A DNA stretch of 64,000 nt from Streptosporangium brasiliense (GTDB lineage: Bacteria; Actinomycetota; Actinomycetes; Streptosporangiales; Streptosporangiaceae): assembly GCF_030811595.1 (NCBI RefSeq), contig NZ_JAUSRB010000001.1:1178001-1242000 (forward strand). Reading direction: 5' to 3'. Shown one piece after another: positions 53,012 to 62,371 of the stretch. The notes beneath the pieces were generated by a model. The model ran no database searches. It was not told the origin of the DNA and saw only the letters and a list, made by a program, of their open reading frames with translations. A program made the translations under genes and the position numbers. Each line of letters opens with the position of its first letter. Position 1 is the stretch's first letter.

Positions 53012-53985
53012 TTCGCCTGTGCCTCGGGGACGGGCACCCGGCGGATCAGCTCGGCCATCACCTGTGCGGGCACGCGGCGCTGGCCCTGGGCCTCGACGCT
53101 GGGCAGCAGCCGGTGGGCGAGGACGGGCAGGCACAGGTCCTGCAGGTCGTCGGGGATGACGTAGTCACGCCCGGCGAGCGCGGCGTGCGCCCGGGCCGCC
53201 CGGACCAGTTGCAGGGTCGAGCGCGGGGAGGCGCCGAGCCGCAGGTCGGGGCTGTGACGGGTGGCGGTCACCAGGTCGATGGCGTACTTCTTGACCGGCT
53301 GCGAGACGTAGACGCCGCGCACCGCCTCGATGAGCGCCCGGACCTCGGCGGTGGTGGCCACCGGTTCGAGCTTGTCCAGCGGGGAGGTGGCGCCGTGCAC
53401 GTCGAGCATCTCCAGCTCGGCCGTGGGCTCGGGGTAGCCCATCGCGATCCGGGCGGTGAAGCGGTCACGCTGCGCCTCGGGGAGGGGATAGGTGCCCTCC
53501 ATCTCGATGGGGTTCTGGGTGGCGATCACCATGAAGGGCGAGTCCAGCCGGTAGGTGGTGCCGTCGACGGTCACCTGGTGCTCCTCCATGCACTCCAGCA
53601 GCGCCGACTGGGTCTTCGGAGAGGCGCGGTTGATCTCGTCGCCCACCACGATGTTGGCGAACACCGGGCCGGGCTTGAACTCGAACTCCCTGGTCTGCTG
53701 GTTGTAGGCGCTCACCCCGGTGATGTCGCTGGGCAGCAGGTCGGGGGTGAACTGGATCCGGCGCACCGGGCAGTCGATGGATCGTGCCAGGGCCTTGGCG
53801 AGCATGGTCTTGCCGACTCCGGGCACATCCTCGATGAGGAGGTGGCCCTCGGCCAGGAGGACCGTCAAGGTCAGGCGGATGACGTCGCTCTTGCCTTCGA
53901 TCACCGACTCGATCGCCTGGCGGATCCGGTGCGCGGTGCCGACCAGATCGTCGAGCTGAGGTGTGACGTCATGGGTTACTGCCAC
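53008..53985 (-). CDS. MoxR-family AAA+ ATPase
   Basis: A 325-residue chaperone-like ATPase: Walker A DVPGVGKT (53-60), RIQFTPDLLPSDITG, Walker B FANIVVGDEINRASPKTQ, sensor 1 MVIATQNPIEMEGTYPLPEA and arginine-finger region QRDRF. First gene of the minus-strand operon with DUF58 and TgpA. GTG 53985 has GGAGG upstream. It is a different subfamily from the CoxD-like ATPase at 36182. Confidence 0.94.
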   Translation of the reverse strand: MAVTHDVTPQLDDLVGTAHRIRQAIESVIEGKSDVIRLTLTVLLAEGHLLIEDVPGVGKTMLAKALARSIDCPVRRIQFTPDLLPSDITGVSAYNQQTREFEFKPGPVFANIVVGDEINRASPKTQSALLECMEEHQVTVDGTTYRLDSPFMVIATQNPIEMEGTYPLPEAQRDRFTARIAMGYPEPTAELEMLDVHGATSPLDKLEPVATTAEVRALIEAVRGVYVSQPVKKYAIDLVTATRHSPDLRLGASPRSTLQLVRAARAHAALAGRDYVIPDDLQDLCLPVLAHRLLPSVEAQGQRRVPAQVMAELIRRVPVPEAQAK

Positions 53986-54421
53986 CAGGCCTCCATGAGG
54001 GTGCGGCGGTTTTGCGCCGGGGGGTCCGTATTTCGGGACCTTTGAGGTCCCTTTTCCATTGTGAGTACCGACACTACGACGCCGTGGGTTCGCGGGCGAC
54101 TCTATGTGGGCATTAAGGCTGTTTCCGGGTGAACAGCCATAGCATGCGTGAAGGCTGCTTCCGGGTGAACAGCCATAGTGTGCGCGCCGATCGTGGCGTT
54201 CTTGTCAGGCGGATGTGCCGATCTCGTGACAAGTACACAGCGTGCTCCACTTTCCACCCCCCTTCACCGCCGTCCGGCTGATTCCGTAATCGTCACGCCA
54301 TCGGCCCCGTTGTCGACACGCCCGTGACATGTGAGGGGCCCCCTACCCCCTCCACCCCGCTCCACCATCGTTGACCTGGGAAAACGGGGCCAGAACCGGC
54401 CGCGAGGAGGCGCGGAATCAG
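53986..54421. other. divergent intergenic region between moxR operon and mraZ
   Basis: No gene. It contains a 7-bp palindrome GGGACCT-TTG-AGGTCCC (54035-54051) in the leader of the moxR operon, two tandem 34-base repeats (54115-54184), and two CTCCAC boxes (54350, 54360) that are inverted MraZ-type boxes. Confidence 0.6.
54115..54184. repeat. two tandem 34-bp hairpin repeats, period 36
   Basis: 54115-54148 and 54151-54184 differ at three positions. Each contains GGCTG(T/C)TTCCGGGTGAACAGCC; in the first copy GGCTGTT and AACAGCC pair with an 8-base loop. The second copy has one mismatch in the stem. Confidence 0.8.
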
Positions 54422-54449
54422 TTGACGGTGGAGAGAAGTGGAGTATGGT
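54422..54449 (+). promoter_or_regulatory. mraZ (dcw cluster) promoter
   Basis: TTGACG (54422-54427), 16-base spacer, TATGGT (54444-54449). The promoter is embedded in the MraZ boxes, so binding of MraZ would block it. Confidence 0.65.
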
Positions 54450-54463
54450 GGTGCGCAGTGGAG
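54428..54463 (+). promoter_or_regulatory. MraZ boxes
   Basis: GTGGAG at 54428, 54438 and 54458 and GTGGTG at 54448, each exactly ten bases apart. MraZ proteins bind TGGGN-type direct repeats with 10-base period upstream of their own gene; this is the same geometry. Confidence 0.7.
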
Positions 54464-54513
54464 AGCAGGGGCTACAGCGCCACGCGCTCCGCTAGGCACG
54501 GGAGGTGGGGCCG

Positions 54514-54945
54514 ATGTTCCTCGGCACTCATCATCCGCGTCTCGATGACAAGGGACGGCTGTTCCTGCCGGCGAAGTACCGCGAGGAGCTGGCGGAGGGT
54601 CTGGTGATCACCAAAGGCCAGGAGCGCTGCCTCTACGTCTTCCCCGTAGAGGAGTTCCAGCGCATTACCGAGGCTCTGCGCACCGCGCCGGTGACCGCCA
54701 AGGCGGTCCGCGACTACAGCCGTGTCTTCTTCGCCAGCGCATCCGACGAGGTCGCCGACAAACAAGGCCGGGTCACCATCCCGCAGGCTCTGCGCGTATA
54801 CGCCGGCCTGCGCCGTGACTGCACGGTCATCGGGGCCAACACACGGCTGGAGGTCTGGGACGTTCAGGCCTGGGACACCTATCTGGCCGACCAAGAGCAG
54901 GCTTTTGCCGATCTGTCGGAGGAGGTGCTGCCAGGGATTCTGTGA
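54514..54945 (+). CDS. mraZ: transcriptional regulator MraZ
   Basis: A 143-residue AbrB-like DNA-binding protein with two tandem half-domains: [20 protein letters not shown] and [20 protein letters not shown]. It forms rings and controls the division and cell wall cluster by binding repeats in front of its own gene. ATG 54514 has GGAGG nine bases upstream and gives the family start [10 protein letters not shown]. First gene of the dcw cluster. Confidence 0.96.
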   Translation: MFLGTHHPRLDDKGRLFLPAKYREELAEGLVITKGQERCLYVFPVEEFQRITEALRTAPVTAKAVRDYSRVFFASASDEVADKQGRVTIPQALRVYAGLRRDCTVIGANTRLEVWDVQAWDTYLADQEQAFADLSEEVLPGIL

Positions 54946-55167
54946 CTCCACGGTCGACTCATCGGTGAAAACGTCGTTCGGCGAGGTCTCCACCCGCAAC
55001 CACGATGCACGTCAGCTGATGCACCTTCCCCGGTGTCAGGTGACGGGCGGACACCCGGGTGCGGATGGGGACCTGGCCGGACGGCCCGGGGGTGGGGGCC
55101 AGCAAAGACACCGATGAACGCCCGCCGCGCATCCGCGAGCGAGGCGGCGAGAGGGGGGTTGCGCTTC

Positions 55168-56160
55168 ATGCGCGCCGAAAACGACATATCTGACCTGCAG
55201 GCTCCGGGCGGCCACGTGCCCGTGATGCTCGAGCGGGTGCTCGAACTCCTGGCTCCCGCCCTCACCGGCCCGGACCCCGTCGTCGTCGACGCCAATCTCG
55301 GCCTCGGCGGCCACGCCGAGGCCCTGCTGGCCGCCCACCCCGCACTGCACCTGATCGGGATCGACCGCGATCCCACCGCCATCGAGCGCTCGACGGCCCG
55401 GCTGGCGCCGTACGCCGACCGGACCACCCTGGTCCGCGCGGTCTCCGACGAGCTGGCCGGGGTGCTGGCGGAGGCCGGCCGTCCCCGCGTCAACGCCGTC
55501 CTGTTCGACCTGGGCGTCTCCTCGCCCCAGCTCGACGAGGCCGAGCGTGGTTTCGCCTACTCCTACGACGCGCCCCTGGACATGCGGATGGACCGCGACC
55601 AGGAGCTCACGGCCGAGGTCGTCGTCAACACCTACTCGGCCGCCGAACTCATCCGGATCCTCCGGGATTACGGCGAAGAGCGATTCGCCCCGCGTGTCGC
55701 GCGCCTAATCATCAAGGAACGGGGCAACGAGGCCATAACGTCTACCAAGCGGCTTGCGGAGATTGTCCGTACGGCAATACCCGCCGCTACCCGACGGACC
55801 GGGGGAAACCCCGCAAAAAGGACTTTTCAGGCGTTGCGGATCGAGGTGAACGCAGAGTTGACAGCACTGGAACGCGCGCTCCCCGCCGCGCTCGACGCGC
55901 TGACGCTTGGCGGGCGCGTGGTCGTGCTCGCCTACCACTCCCTTGAGGACCGGCTCACCAAGCAGGTCCTCGCGGCGCGAACCAGGGAGACCAGCCCCCC
56001 CGGGCTGCCCGTCCCGCTGCCGGCTCACCAGCCGCGGTTCGCCCTCCTGACAAGGGGAGCCGAGCTTCCGAGCGAAGAGGAGGTGGCCCGCAACCCGCGG
56101 GCGGCCTCTGCCCGGTGTCGGGCGGCAGAGAGGATCCGTGAGGCAGTTGACGAGGAGTGA
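55168..56160 (+). CDS. rsmH: 16S rRNA (cytosine-1402-N4)-methyltransferase
   Basis: Methylates C1402 in the ribosomal P site. The 330-residue protein has [33 protein letters not shown] (SAM motif I; relatives have D-T/A-T-x-GxGGH), [44 protein letters not shown] and [11 protein letters not shown]. Both ATG 55168 ([18 protein letters not shown] nine bases upstream) and ATG 55114 are possible; I take the former by ribosome-binding-site spacing. The ftsL gene overlaps its end by 23 bases. The 222 bases after mraZ hold no other gene. Confidence 0.94.
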   Translation: MRAENDISDLQAPGGHVPVMLERVLELLAPALTGPDPVVVDANLGLGGHAEALLAAHPALHLIGIDRDPTAIERSTARLAPYADRTTLVRAVSDELAGVLAEAGRPRVNAVLFDLGVSSPQLDEAERGFAYSYDAPLDMRMDRDQELTAEVVVNTYSAAELIRILRDYGEERFAPRVARLIIKERGNEAITSTKRLAEIVRTAIPAATRRTGGNPAKRTFQALRIEVNAELTALERALPAALDALTLGGRVVVLAYHSLEDRLTKQVLAARTRETSPPGLPVPLPAHQPRFALLTRGAELPSEEEVARNPRAASARCRAAERIREAVDEE

Positions 56161-56644
56161 GTCGGACGTCCGCACCGCGCCGAGCCGGGGCGGGCGCCCC
56201 GCGCGGGTGCCCCGCGCGACGCCGCAGGCGCGCAGGAGCAGGCCGGCCAGGACCGCGCACGCCGGCCGTCCGGCGGCCCAGGCTCCCGAGTCCCGGCAGG
56301 GACGCGCGCCGCGCGCTCCCTTCGTGCTGCTCGTCGTCGGCCTGCTCTGCGGTGGCCTGGTCAGCCTGCTGCTGCTCAACACCGTCCTCGCCGAGGACTA
56401 CTACAAGGCCAACGAGCTCCGCGACGCCAACAGCCAGCTCCGCCTGAAGAAGGAGGAGCTGAAGAACGCCAACGCGCGGATGGAGATGCCCGGCGAGCTC
56501 TCCAAGAACTCCGCCAACCAGGGCCTGGAACCCGACTGGGACAGGGCCGAGGTCATCACCCCCGACCGCCCCGCCCGCAGCCGGACCGCAAGCGACGCCC
56601 AGACGCCCGCCGGGCAGGAGCGAGCGCCGGGCACGGGCCGGTGA
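56138..56644 (+). CDS. ftsL: FtsL-like cell division protein
   Basis: A 168-residue bitopic membrane protein: a basic proline-rich cytoplasmic tail (1-62), one helix [20 protein letters not shown] (about 60-80), then a periplasmic coiled-coil-like segment ([20 protein letters not shown]) and a charged tail. Sequence conservation of FtsL is low, but position between rsmH and ftsI, topology and length fit. It is expected to bind FtsB/DivIC and FtsQ at the septum. GTG 56138 lies inside rsmH; its stop overlaps the ftsI start. Confidence 0.85.
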   Translation: MRQLTRSESDVRTAPSRGGRPARVPRATPQARRSRPARTAHAGRPAAQAPESRQGRAPRAPFVLLVVGLLCGGLVSLLLLNTVLAEDYYKANELRDANSQLRLKKEELKNANARMEMPGELSKNSANQGLEPDWDRAEVITPDRPARSRTASDAQTPAGQERAPGTGR

Positions 56645-59394
56645 GGGAGACCGGCGGGCGGGGCCCCGGCCCCGGCCGCGGCGGTTCCGCCGGAGGCTCC
56701 GGCCGCCGGGCCCCGGGCGGGCCCGGCCGTGCCGGCCGCCCGGGTGGCCCGGACCAGACGGGGCGGCCTGGCGGCTCCGGCAGGCCCGCACGCCCGGAGG
56801 GCCCGGGCAGGCCCGACGGCGCCGACGGACCGGGCCGGCCGGCCGCTCCCGGCAGGCCGTCCGGCTCCGACGGCCAGGCCAGGCCCGCGGGCTCCGGCAA
56901 GGCGCGTCCCGACGGTGCCGGTAGGTCCGGTGCTCAGGGTTCCGGTAAGGCACGTACGGAAGGCTCAGGAAGATCTGACGCTCAGGGTTCCGGTAAGGCG
57001 CGTCCGGACGGCTCCGGTAGGTCCGGTGCTCAGGGTTCCGGTAAGGCACGTACGGAAGGCTCAGGAAGATCTGACGCTCAGGGTTCCGGTAAGGCGCGTC
57101 CGGACGGCTCCGGTAGGTCCGGTGCTCAAGGTTCCGGTAAGGCACGTACGGAAGGCTCAGGAAGATCTGACGCTCAGGGTTCCGGCAGGGCGCGTCCCGA
57201 CGGCTCCGGCAGGCCGTCCGGCTCCGACGGCCAGGCCAGGCCCGCGGGCCCGGGCAGGGCGCGTACGGACGGTTCCGGCAGGGCGCGTCCGGACGGCTCC
57301 GGCAGGTCCGGTGCTCAGGGTTCCGGCAGGTCCGGTGCTCAGGGTTCCGGCAGATCCGGAGGACCGGCGGGGACGGGCAAGGCGCGCTCCGACGGCTCCG
57401 GCAGGCCGTCCAGCCCGGCGGGGACGGGCAGATCCGGCCCCTCGGGCAGGTCCGCGCGCCCGGAGAGGCCGGGCAGGCCGTCGGGGCCCGAGGCGCCGCG
57501 CAGGCCGCGCAGCTCCCCGCGCCCGGAGACGCCGCAGCCCGCGCCGGGGCGGATCCGTCCCGGCGCCGGGCAGGACGCCGATCCGGGCCGTACGGCGGGC
57601 AGGGGCGGGACGGGCGGCAGGCCGCCCCGGCCGCCGGTGCGCCCGCCGGCGGTGCTGCACCTGGGCAACCCCGGCAGGCGGATCAACATCGGCCTGATCG
57701 CGATGACCTTCGTGCTGTCCATCTTCGCCGGCCGGCTGATCCAGCTCCAGGGCCTGGACTCCAAGGTCTACACGGCGGAGGCGGCCGAGCAGCGGGTGCG
57801 GGACGAGAAGCTGACCGCGCGGCGGGGCTCGATCACCGACGTCAACGGGCACGAGCTCGCGCTGACCGTGGAGGCACGGGAGATCTTCGTCGACCCGGCG
57901 GAGGTCGACCCGCGCGAGCGCGACCAGGTGGCCACGGTCCTGGCCACCGAGCTGAACCAGCCGAAGGAGCAGATCGCCGCCAAGCTCGGCAACTCCGGCA
58001 GCCGCTACCAGCAGGTGGCCGCCGCCGTCGACCCGTCCGTCGCCCAGCGGATCATGGAGCGGATCGCCAAGCAGAAGCTCAGCGGCGTCGGCAGCAAGCC
58101 CCGCTACCGGCGTGACTACCCGGGCGGCGACCTGGCGGGCACCCTGCTGGGCTTCGTCGGCGACGACGGCACGGGCCTGAGCGGGCTGGAGAACACCTAC
58201 AACAAGCTGCTCGCCGGCCGCGACGGCGAGCAGGTCATCGAGACGGGCCGCGAGGGGCAGCACATCCCGATGACCCGCAGCACGCTGCAGGCGCCCGTGG
58301 AGGGCAGGGACGTGCGGCTCACCATCGACCGCGACGTCCAGTGGGCCGCGCAGAAGGCGATCACCGACCAGGTCGGGGCCACCGGTGCCCGCACCGGCAG
58401 CGTCATCGTCATCGACGTGCCGACCGGCCAGGTGGTCGCCATGGCCAACGCGCCCGAGCTCGACCTGCGGGCCTGGGAGAAGACCGCCCCGGAGGACTGG
58501 GTCAACCGGTCGGTGACGGACGTGTTCGAGCCGGGCAGCACCAACAAGGTCATCACCGCGGCGGCCGCCCTGGAGTCGGGGGCCGTGCGTCCGGAGACGG
58601 TGTTCAGGGTCCCCGACAACATCAGGTGTGCCGACCGGGTGCTGCGGGACTCCCACCCGCACCCCGTGGAGCGGCTGACCTTCTCCGGTGTGGTCGCCAC
58701 CTCCAGCAACGTCGGCACGATCCTCGCCTCGCAGCGGGTCGGCGACCAGCGGCTCCACGAGATGCTGCAGCGCTTCGGGTTCGGCGCCAAGCCCGGCAGC
58801 GGCCTCCTCGGCGAGGAGGCCGGCCTCCTGCCGGACTGGAAGAAGTGGTCGGGCAGCCAGCGCTGCACGATCGCCTACGGCCAGGGCGTCTCGGTGACCG
58901 CGCTCCAGACGGCCAGCGTCTACCAGACCATCGCCAACGGCGGCACGCGCGTCACCCCGCAGGCCGTGGCCGGCACCACCACCGAGAAGGGGGTGTTCGT
59001 GCCGTCCGCGCCGGGCAAGCGGACCCGGGTGGTCAGCGAGCGCACGGCCCGGGAGGTCACCGGGATGCTGGAGGCCGCCGTCAGCGAGGAGGGCACCGGC
59101 AGTCTCGCCGCCATCGAGGGCTACCGGGTGGCCGGCAAGACCGGCACCGCGATGCGCTACGACCCCAAGTGCCAGGGATACTGCGGCTACACCTCGACGT
59201 TCGTCGGCTTCGCCCCGGCGGACAAGCCCCGCCTGGTCGTCCTGGCGGTCGTCCAGGACCCTCACAAGGGCTACTACGGTGGGGAGATAGCCGCCCCGGT
59301 CTTCAAGAAAGTGATGACGTTCGCGTTGAAGAGCAAGAAGATCCCGCCTACCGGAACGACGCCGTCCTCGGTGCGGATACGCGCCGGGGAGTGA
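56641..59394 (+). CDS. ftsI: peptidoglycan transpeptidase FtsI (PBP3/PBP2-type) with long repetitive N-terminus
   Basis: Septal class B penicillin-binding protein. Of 917 residues the first 340 are Gly/Ser/Arg/Pro/Lys-rich repeats predicted to be disordered and cytoplasmic; the helix INIGLIAMTFVLSIFAGRLI follows at about 345-365. Catalytic motifs are Ser633-Thr-Asn-Lys636 (GSTNKVITAA), SSN at 688-690 (ATSSNVGTI) and KTG at 833-835 (AGKTGTAMRY). Typical actinobacterial FtsI is about 600-700 residues, so the N-terminus is expanded. GTG 56641 overlaps the ftsL stop in GTGA, supporting translation of the repeat region. murE follows after 22 bases with its own promoter signal. Confidence 0.93.
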   Translation: MRETGGRGPGPGRGGSAGGSGRRAPGGPGRAGRPGGPDQTGRPGGSGRPARPEGPGRPDGADGPGRPAAPGRPSGSDGQARPAGSGKARPDGAGRSGAQGSGKARTEGSGRSDAQGSGKARPDGSGRSGAQGSGKARTEGSGRSDAQGSGKARPDGSGRSGAQGSGKARTEGSGRSDAQGSGRARPDGSGRPSGSDGQARPAGPGRARTDGSGRARPDGSGRSGAQGSGRSGAQGSGRSGGPAGTGKARSDGSGRPSSPAGTGRSGPSGRSARPERPGRPSGPEAPRRPRSSPRPETPQPAPGRIRPGAGQDADPGRTAGRGGTGGRPPRPPVRPPAVLHLGNPGRRINIGLIAMTFVLSIFAGRLIQLQGLDSKVYTAEAAEQRVRDEKLTARRGSITDVNGHELALTVEAREIFVDPAEVDPRERDQVATVLATELNQPKEQIAAKLGNSGSRYQQVAAAVDPSVAQRIMERIAKQKLSGVGSKPRYRRDYPGGDLAGTLLGFVGDDGTGLSGLENTYNKLLAGRDGEQVIETGREGQHIPMTRSTLQAPVEGRDVRLTIDRDVQWAAQKAITDQVGATGARTGSVIVIDVPTGQVVAMANAPELDLRAWEKTAPEDWVNRSVTDVFEPGSTNKVITAAAALESGAVRPETVFRVPDNIRCADRVLRDSHPHPVERLTFSGVVATSSNVGTILASQRVGDQRLHEMLQRFGFGAKPGSGLLGEEAGLLPDWKKWSGSQRCTIAYGQGVSVTALQTASVYQTIANGGTRVTPQAVAGTTTEKGVFVPSAPGKRTRVVSERTAREVTGMLEAAVSEEGTGSLAAIEGYRVAGKTGTAMRYDPKCQGYCGYTSTFVGFAPADKPRLVVLAVVQDPHKGYYGGEIAAPVFKKVMTFALKSKKIPPTGTTPSSVRIRAGE
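56926..57213 (+). repeat. three tandem 96-bp repeats in ftsI
   Basis: Units start at 56926, 57022 and 57118, each 96 bases (32 residues) and almost identical at DNA level; each is itself two imperfect 48-base halves (SGAQGSGKARTEGSGR and SDAQGSGKARPDGSGR). Codons such as TCA, AGA and GGA in the repeats are unlike the GC-rich neighbours. Related shorter copies continue to about 57360. Confidence 0.92.
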
Positions 59395-59404
59395 TGAGGG
59401 AAGG

Positions 59405-59410
59405 TACGCT
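59405..59410 (+). promoter_or_regulatory. -10 element of predicted leaderless murE transcript
   Basis: TACGCT, six bases, then GTG 59417; located in the 22-base gap after ftsI. No -35 element visible and no Shine-Dalgarno sequence before the GTG. Confidence 0.5.
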
Positions 59411-59416
59411 CTCGCC

Positions 59417-60979
59417 GTGCGTCCCCCGTTGTCCATGCGACCGTCAACCAGTTCACCCCGTCCGCTCTCGGGGCTGGCGAGCCTGCTCGGCGCGCCCTCC
59501 GGCACCTCGCGAGCCCCGCTGGCCGCGGTGTCCGGCATCACCATCGACTCGCGCCAGGTCCGGCGCGGAGATCTCTACGTCGCGCTGCCCGGGGCCCTGT
59601 CCCACGGCGCCGACTTCTCCGCCCAGGCCCTGGCCGCCGGAGCCGCCGCCATCCTGACCGACGAGGCGGGCCGGGCCTCGGCGGTGGCGACCGGCCTGCC
59701 GGTCCTCGTCGTGCCGGACCCGCGCGGTGTGCTCGGCGAGGTCTCCGCCTGGGTGTACGGCAGGCCCGCGGCGGACGTGATGGTGATCGGTGTCACCGGC
59801 ACCAGCGGCAAGTCCACCACCAGCTTCCTGCTGGAGGCCGGGCTGCGGGCCGCCGGCCACAAGGCGGGGCTGATCGGCGGTGTGGAGATCCGCGCCGGCG
59901 AGCTGCGCTTCGTGCCCAAGCTGACCACGCCGGAGGCCAGCGACCTGCAGGGCCTGTTCGCCCTCATGCGCGAGCACGGCGTCACGGCCGCCGCGATGGA
60001 GGTCTCCAGCCACGCGCTGGCGCTGGGCCGCGTCGACGCGGTGTTCTACGACGTCGCGCTGTTCACCAACCTCTCCCAGGACCACCTGGACTTCCACAAG
60101 GACCTCGACGACTACTTCGCGACGAAGGCCCGGCTGTTCACCCCCGAGATGAGCCGCGCCGGCGTGGTCAACATCGACGACGCCCACGGGCGCGAGCTCG
60201 CCGCGATGAGCAAGATCCCGATCACCACCTTCTCCGCCGAGGGCGCCCCCGAGGCCGACTGGCGGGCCGTGGACGTGCGTCTGGGCAGCGAGGGCAGCTC
60301 CTTCCGCGTGGTCGGCCCCGGCGGCGTCGAGGAGGACGTGACGGTGGCCCTGCCGGGTCCGTTCAACGTCGCCAACGCGCTGGGCGCGATCGTCTCCCTC
60401 GTGGAGGCCGGGGTGCCGCTGCGGGCCGCGGTGGCGGGCGTCGGCACACTGGCCGGGGTGCCCGGCCGGATGGAGCGGGTGCCCGGCGGCGAGGACTTCC
60501 AGGCCATCGTCGACTACTCGCACAAGCCCGGAGCGGTGGAGTCGGTGCTGCGCTCGCTGCGCCAGGTCACGACCGGCCGGCTGACCGTGGTGCTGGGCTG
60601 CGGCGGCGACCGCGACCGCGGCAAGCGCCCCATGATGGGGGAGGCCGCCGCCCGGTTGGCGGATGTGGCCATTCTCACCAGCGACAATCCCCGCTCGGAG
60701 GACCCGCTGCGGATCCTCGCCGAGATGATGAATGGAGTCCTCGGCGTGTCTCAGGACGAGCGCGCCCATGTGATCATTGAGCCGGACCGGGCCGCGGCCA
60801 TCGACCTGGCGATCAGCCGGGCGGGCTTCGGCGACGTCGTCGTCGTCGCGGGCAAGGGCCATGAGCAGGGCCAGTATGTCGGGGACGAGGTGCTCCCGTT
60901 CGACGACAGGCAAGTGGTGGCCGACGCGATCGTCAGAAGGCGGAACCGGACCGGGCGCCGAAGCACATATGGAGAGTAG
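59417..60979 (+). CDS. murE: UDP-N-acetylmuramoyl-L-alanyl-D-glutamate-2,6-diaminopimelate ligase
   Basis: Adds meso-diaminopimelate to the peptidoglycan precursor. The 520-residue enzyme has GVTGTSGKSTTSFLLEA (ATP loop), TTPEASDLQGLF, SHALALGRVD, FTNLSQDHLDFHKDLDDYFA with the carbamylated-Lys region ATKARLF, and SDNPRSEDP, whose DNPR motif marks meso-DAP rather than lysine specificity. This tells that the organism has DAP-type peptidoglycan. GTG 59417 fits a leaderless start; ATG 59435 is an alternative six codons in. Confidence 0.96.
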   Translation: MRPPLSMRPSTSSPRPLSGLASLLGAPSGTSRAPLAAVSGITIDSRQVRRGDLYVALPGALSHGADFSAQALAAGAAAILTDEAGRASAVATGLPVLVVPDPRGVLGEVSAWVYGRPAADVMVIGVTGTSGKSTTSFLLEAGLRAAGHKAGLIGGVEIRAGELRFVPKLTTPEASDLQGLFALMREHGVTAAAMEVSSHALALGRVDAVFYDVALFTNLSQDHLDFHKDLDDYFATKARLFTPEMSRAGVVNIDDAHGRELAAMSKIPITTFSAEGAPEADWRAVDVRLGSEGSSFRVVGPGGVEEDVTVALPGPFNVANALGAIVSLVEAGVPLRAAVAGVGTLAGVPGRMERVPGGEDFQAIVDYSHKPGAVESVLRSLRQVTTGRLTVVLGCGGDRDRGKRPMMGEAAARLADVAILTSDNPRSEDPLRILAEMMNGVLGVSQDERAHVIIEPDRAAAIDLAISRAGFGDVVVVAGKGHEQGQYVGDEVLPFDDRQVVADAIVRRRNRTGRRSTYGE

Positions 60980-60991
60980 GTAAGACGCATC

Positions 60992-62371
60992 ATGATCCCG
61001 TTGCCGCTGGCAAGGATCGCCGAGATCACCTCGGGTGCCCTCACGGGCATGGCCGATCCCCGTGCGGTCGTGCGCGGTCCGGTCGTCATCGACTCCCGCG
61101 CCGTCGAGCCGGGGTCGTTGTTCGTCGCCATCAAGGGCGACCGGGTCGACGGGCACGACTTCGCCGCCCAGGCCGTGGAGGCCGGGGCCGTCGCCGTGCT
61201 GGCGTCCCGGCCCGTCGACGCCCCCGCGGTCGTCGTCGGCGACGCCGTGACCGCCCTGGCCGACCTGGCCACCGCGGTCTGCGCCGACCTGCCGTCGGCC
61301 ACGGTCGTCGGCGTGACCGGATCGGCGGGCAAGACCACCACCAAGGACCTGCTGGCCCGCCTCACCGCCAGGATCGGCCCGACGGTCGCCCCGGTCGGCT
61401 CGTTCAACAACGAGATCGGCCACCCCCTCACGGTGCTGAAGGCCGACGAGGACACCCGCTACCTGGTGCTGGAGCTCAGCGCCAGGGACGCCGGCCACAT
61501 CAGCCATCTGGCCCGGGTCGCCCCGCCGAAGATCGGCGTGGTCCTCAACGTCGGCACCGCCCACCTGGGGGTCTTCGGCGGCAAGGAGGCGATCGCCAAG
61601 GCCAAGGGCGAGCTGGTCGAGGCGCTGCCCGCCGACGGCGTGGCCGTGCTGAACGCCGACGACCCGCTGGTGGCCGCGATGGCCCGGCGCACCGGCGCCC
61701 GGGTCACCTGGTACGGCCGGGCCGAGAGCGCCGACGTGCGCGCGGAGGGCGTGACCCTCGACGACCGCGGCCGCGCCGCCTTCACGCTGCGCACCCCGTC
61801 CGAGGCCGCCCCGGTCATGCTCCGCCTGTACGGCGAGCACGCGGTGGAGAACGCGCTGGCCGCCGCGGCGGCCGCCTACGAGCTCGGGCTGCCGGTCGCC
61901 ACCATCGCCGAGGAGCTGTCGGAGGCCGAGCCCCGCAGCCGCTGGCGGATGGAGGTCACCGACCGGGCGGACGGCGTCACCGTGATCAACGACGCCTACA
62001 ACGCCAACCCCGACTCCATGCGCGCCGCCTTCGACGCCCTCGACGCCCTCGCGGGCGGCCGCCGCCGCTTCGCGGTCGTGGCCGCCCTGCGCGAGCTGGG
62101 TGAGGAGAGCGTGGCCCTGAACGAGGGCGTGGGCCGCCTGGCGGCGGGCGCGGGCCTCGCGGGACTCCTCGTCGTCGGACCCGACGCCGACCCCGTCCTG
62201 GCCGGGGCCGCGGGCGGCGCCACGCCGGTGACGCACGTCGCCGACGCCGAGGCGGCGGCCGCCGAGCTGTCGGCGCTGCTGGCCCCCGGCGACGTGGTGC
62301 TGGTCAAGGGGCCGCGCGCGGCCGCCCTGGAGCGTGTGGCCCAGGCGCTGCTGGGGGGTGAGCGCCGATGA
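60992..62371 (+). CDS. murF: UDP-N-acetylmuramoyl-tripeptide-D-alanyl-D-alanine ligase
   Basis: Completes the UDP-MurNAc-pentapeptide. [18 protein letters not shown] is the ATP loop, [14 protein letters not shown] and [16 protein letters not shown] the central domain, and [20 protein letters not shown] the MurF hallmark. 459 residues. ATG 60992 has AGGTAAG upstream and begins 12 bases after murE. Its last four bases overlap mraY. Confidence 0.95.
   Translation: MIPLPLARIAEITSGALTGMADPRAVVRGPVVIDSRAVEPGSLFVAIKGDRVDGHDFAAQAVEAGAVAVLASRPVDAPAVVVGDAVTALADLATAVCADLPSATVVGVTGSAGKTTTKDLLARLTARIGPTVAPVGSFNNEIGHPLTVLKADEDTRYLVLELSARDAGHISHLARVAPPKIGVVLNVGTAHLGVFGGKEAIAKAKGELVEALPADGVAVLNADDPLVAAMARRTGARVTWYGRAESADVRAEGVTLDDRGRAAFTLRTPSEAAPVMLRLYGEHAVENALAAAAAAYELGLPVATIAEELSEAEPRSRWRMEVTDRADGVTVINDAYNANPDSMRAAFDALDALAGGRRRFAVVAALRELGEESVALNEGVGRLAAGAGLAGLLVVGPDADPVLAGAAGGATPVTHVADAEAAAAELSALLAPGDVVLVKGPRAAALERVAQALLGGERR

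Noticed and set aside
56926..57213. CRISPR array
   Set aside because: The 96-bp units are contiguous, in frame within ftsI and have no unique spacers. The same applies to the 30-bp repeats at 15321-15437.
59453..62236. 927-codon open frame on the minus strand across murE and murF
   Set aside because: A shadow of high third-position GC in the true genes; its translation is Gly/His/Arg/Leu-rich with no family resemblance and no ribosome binding site.
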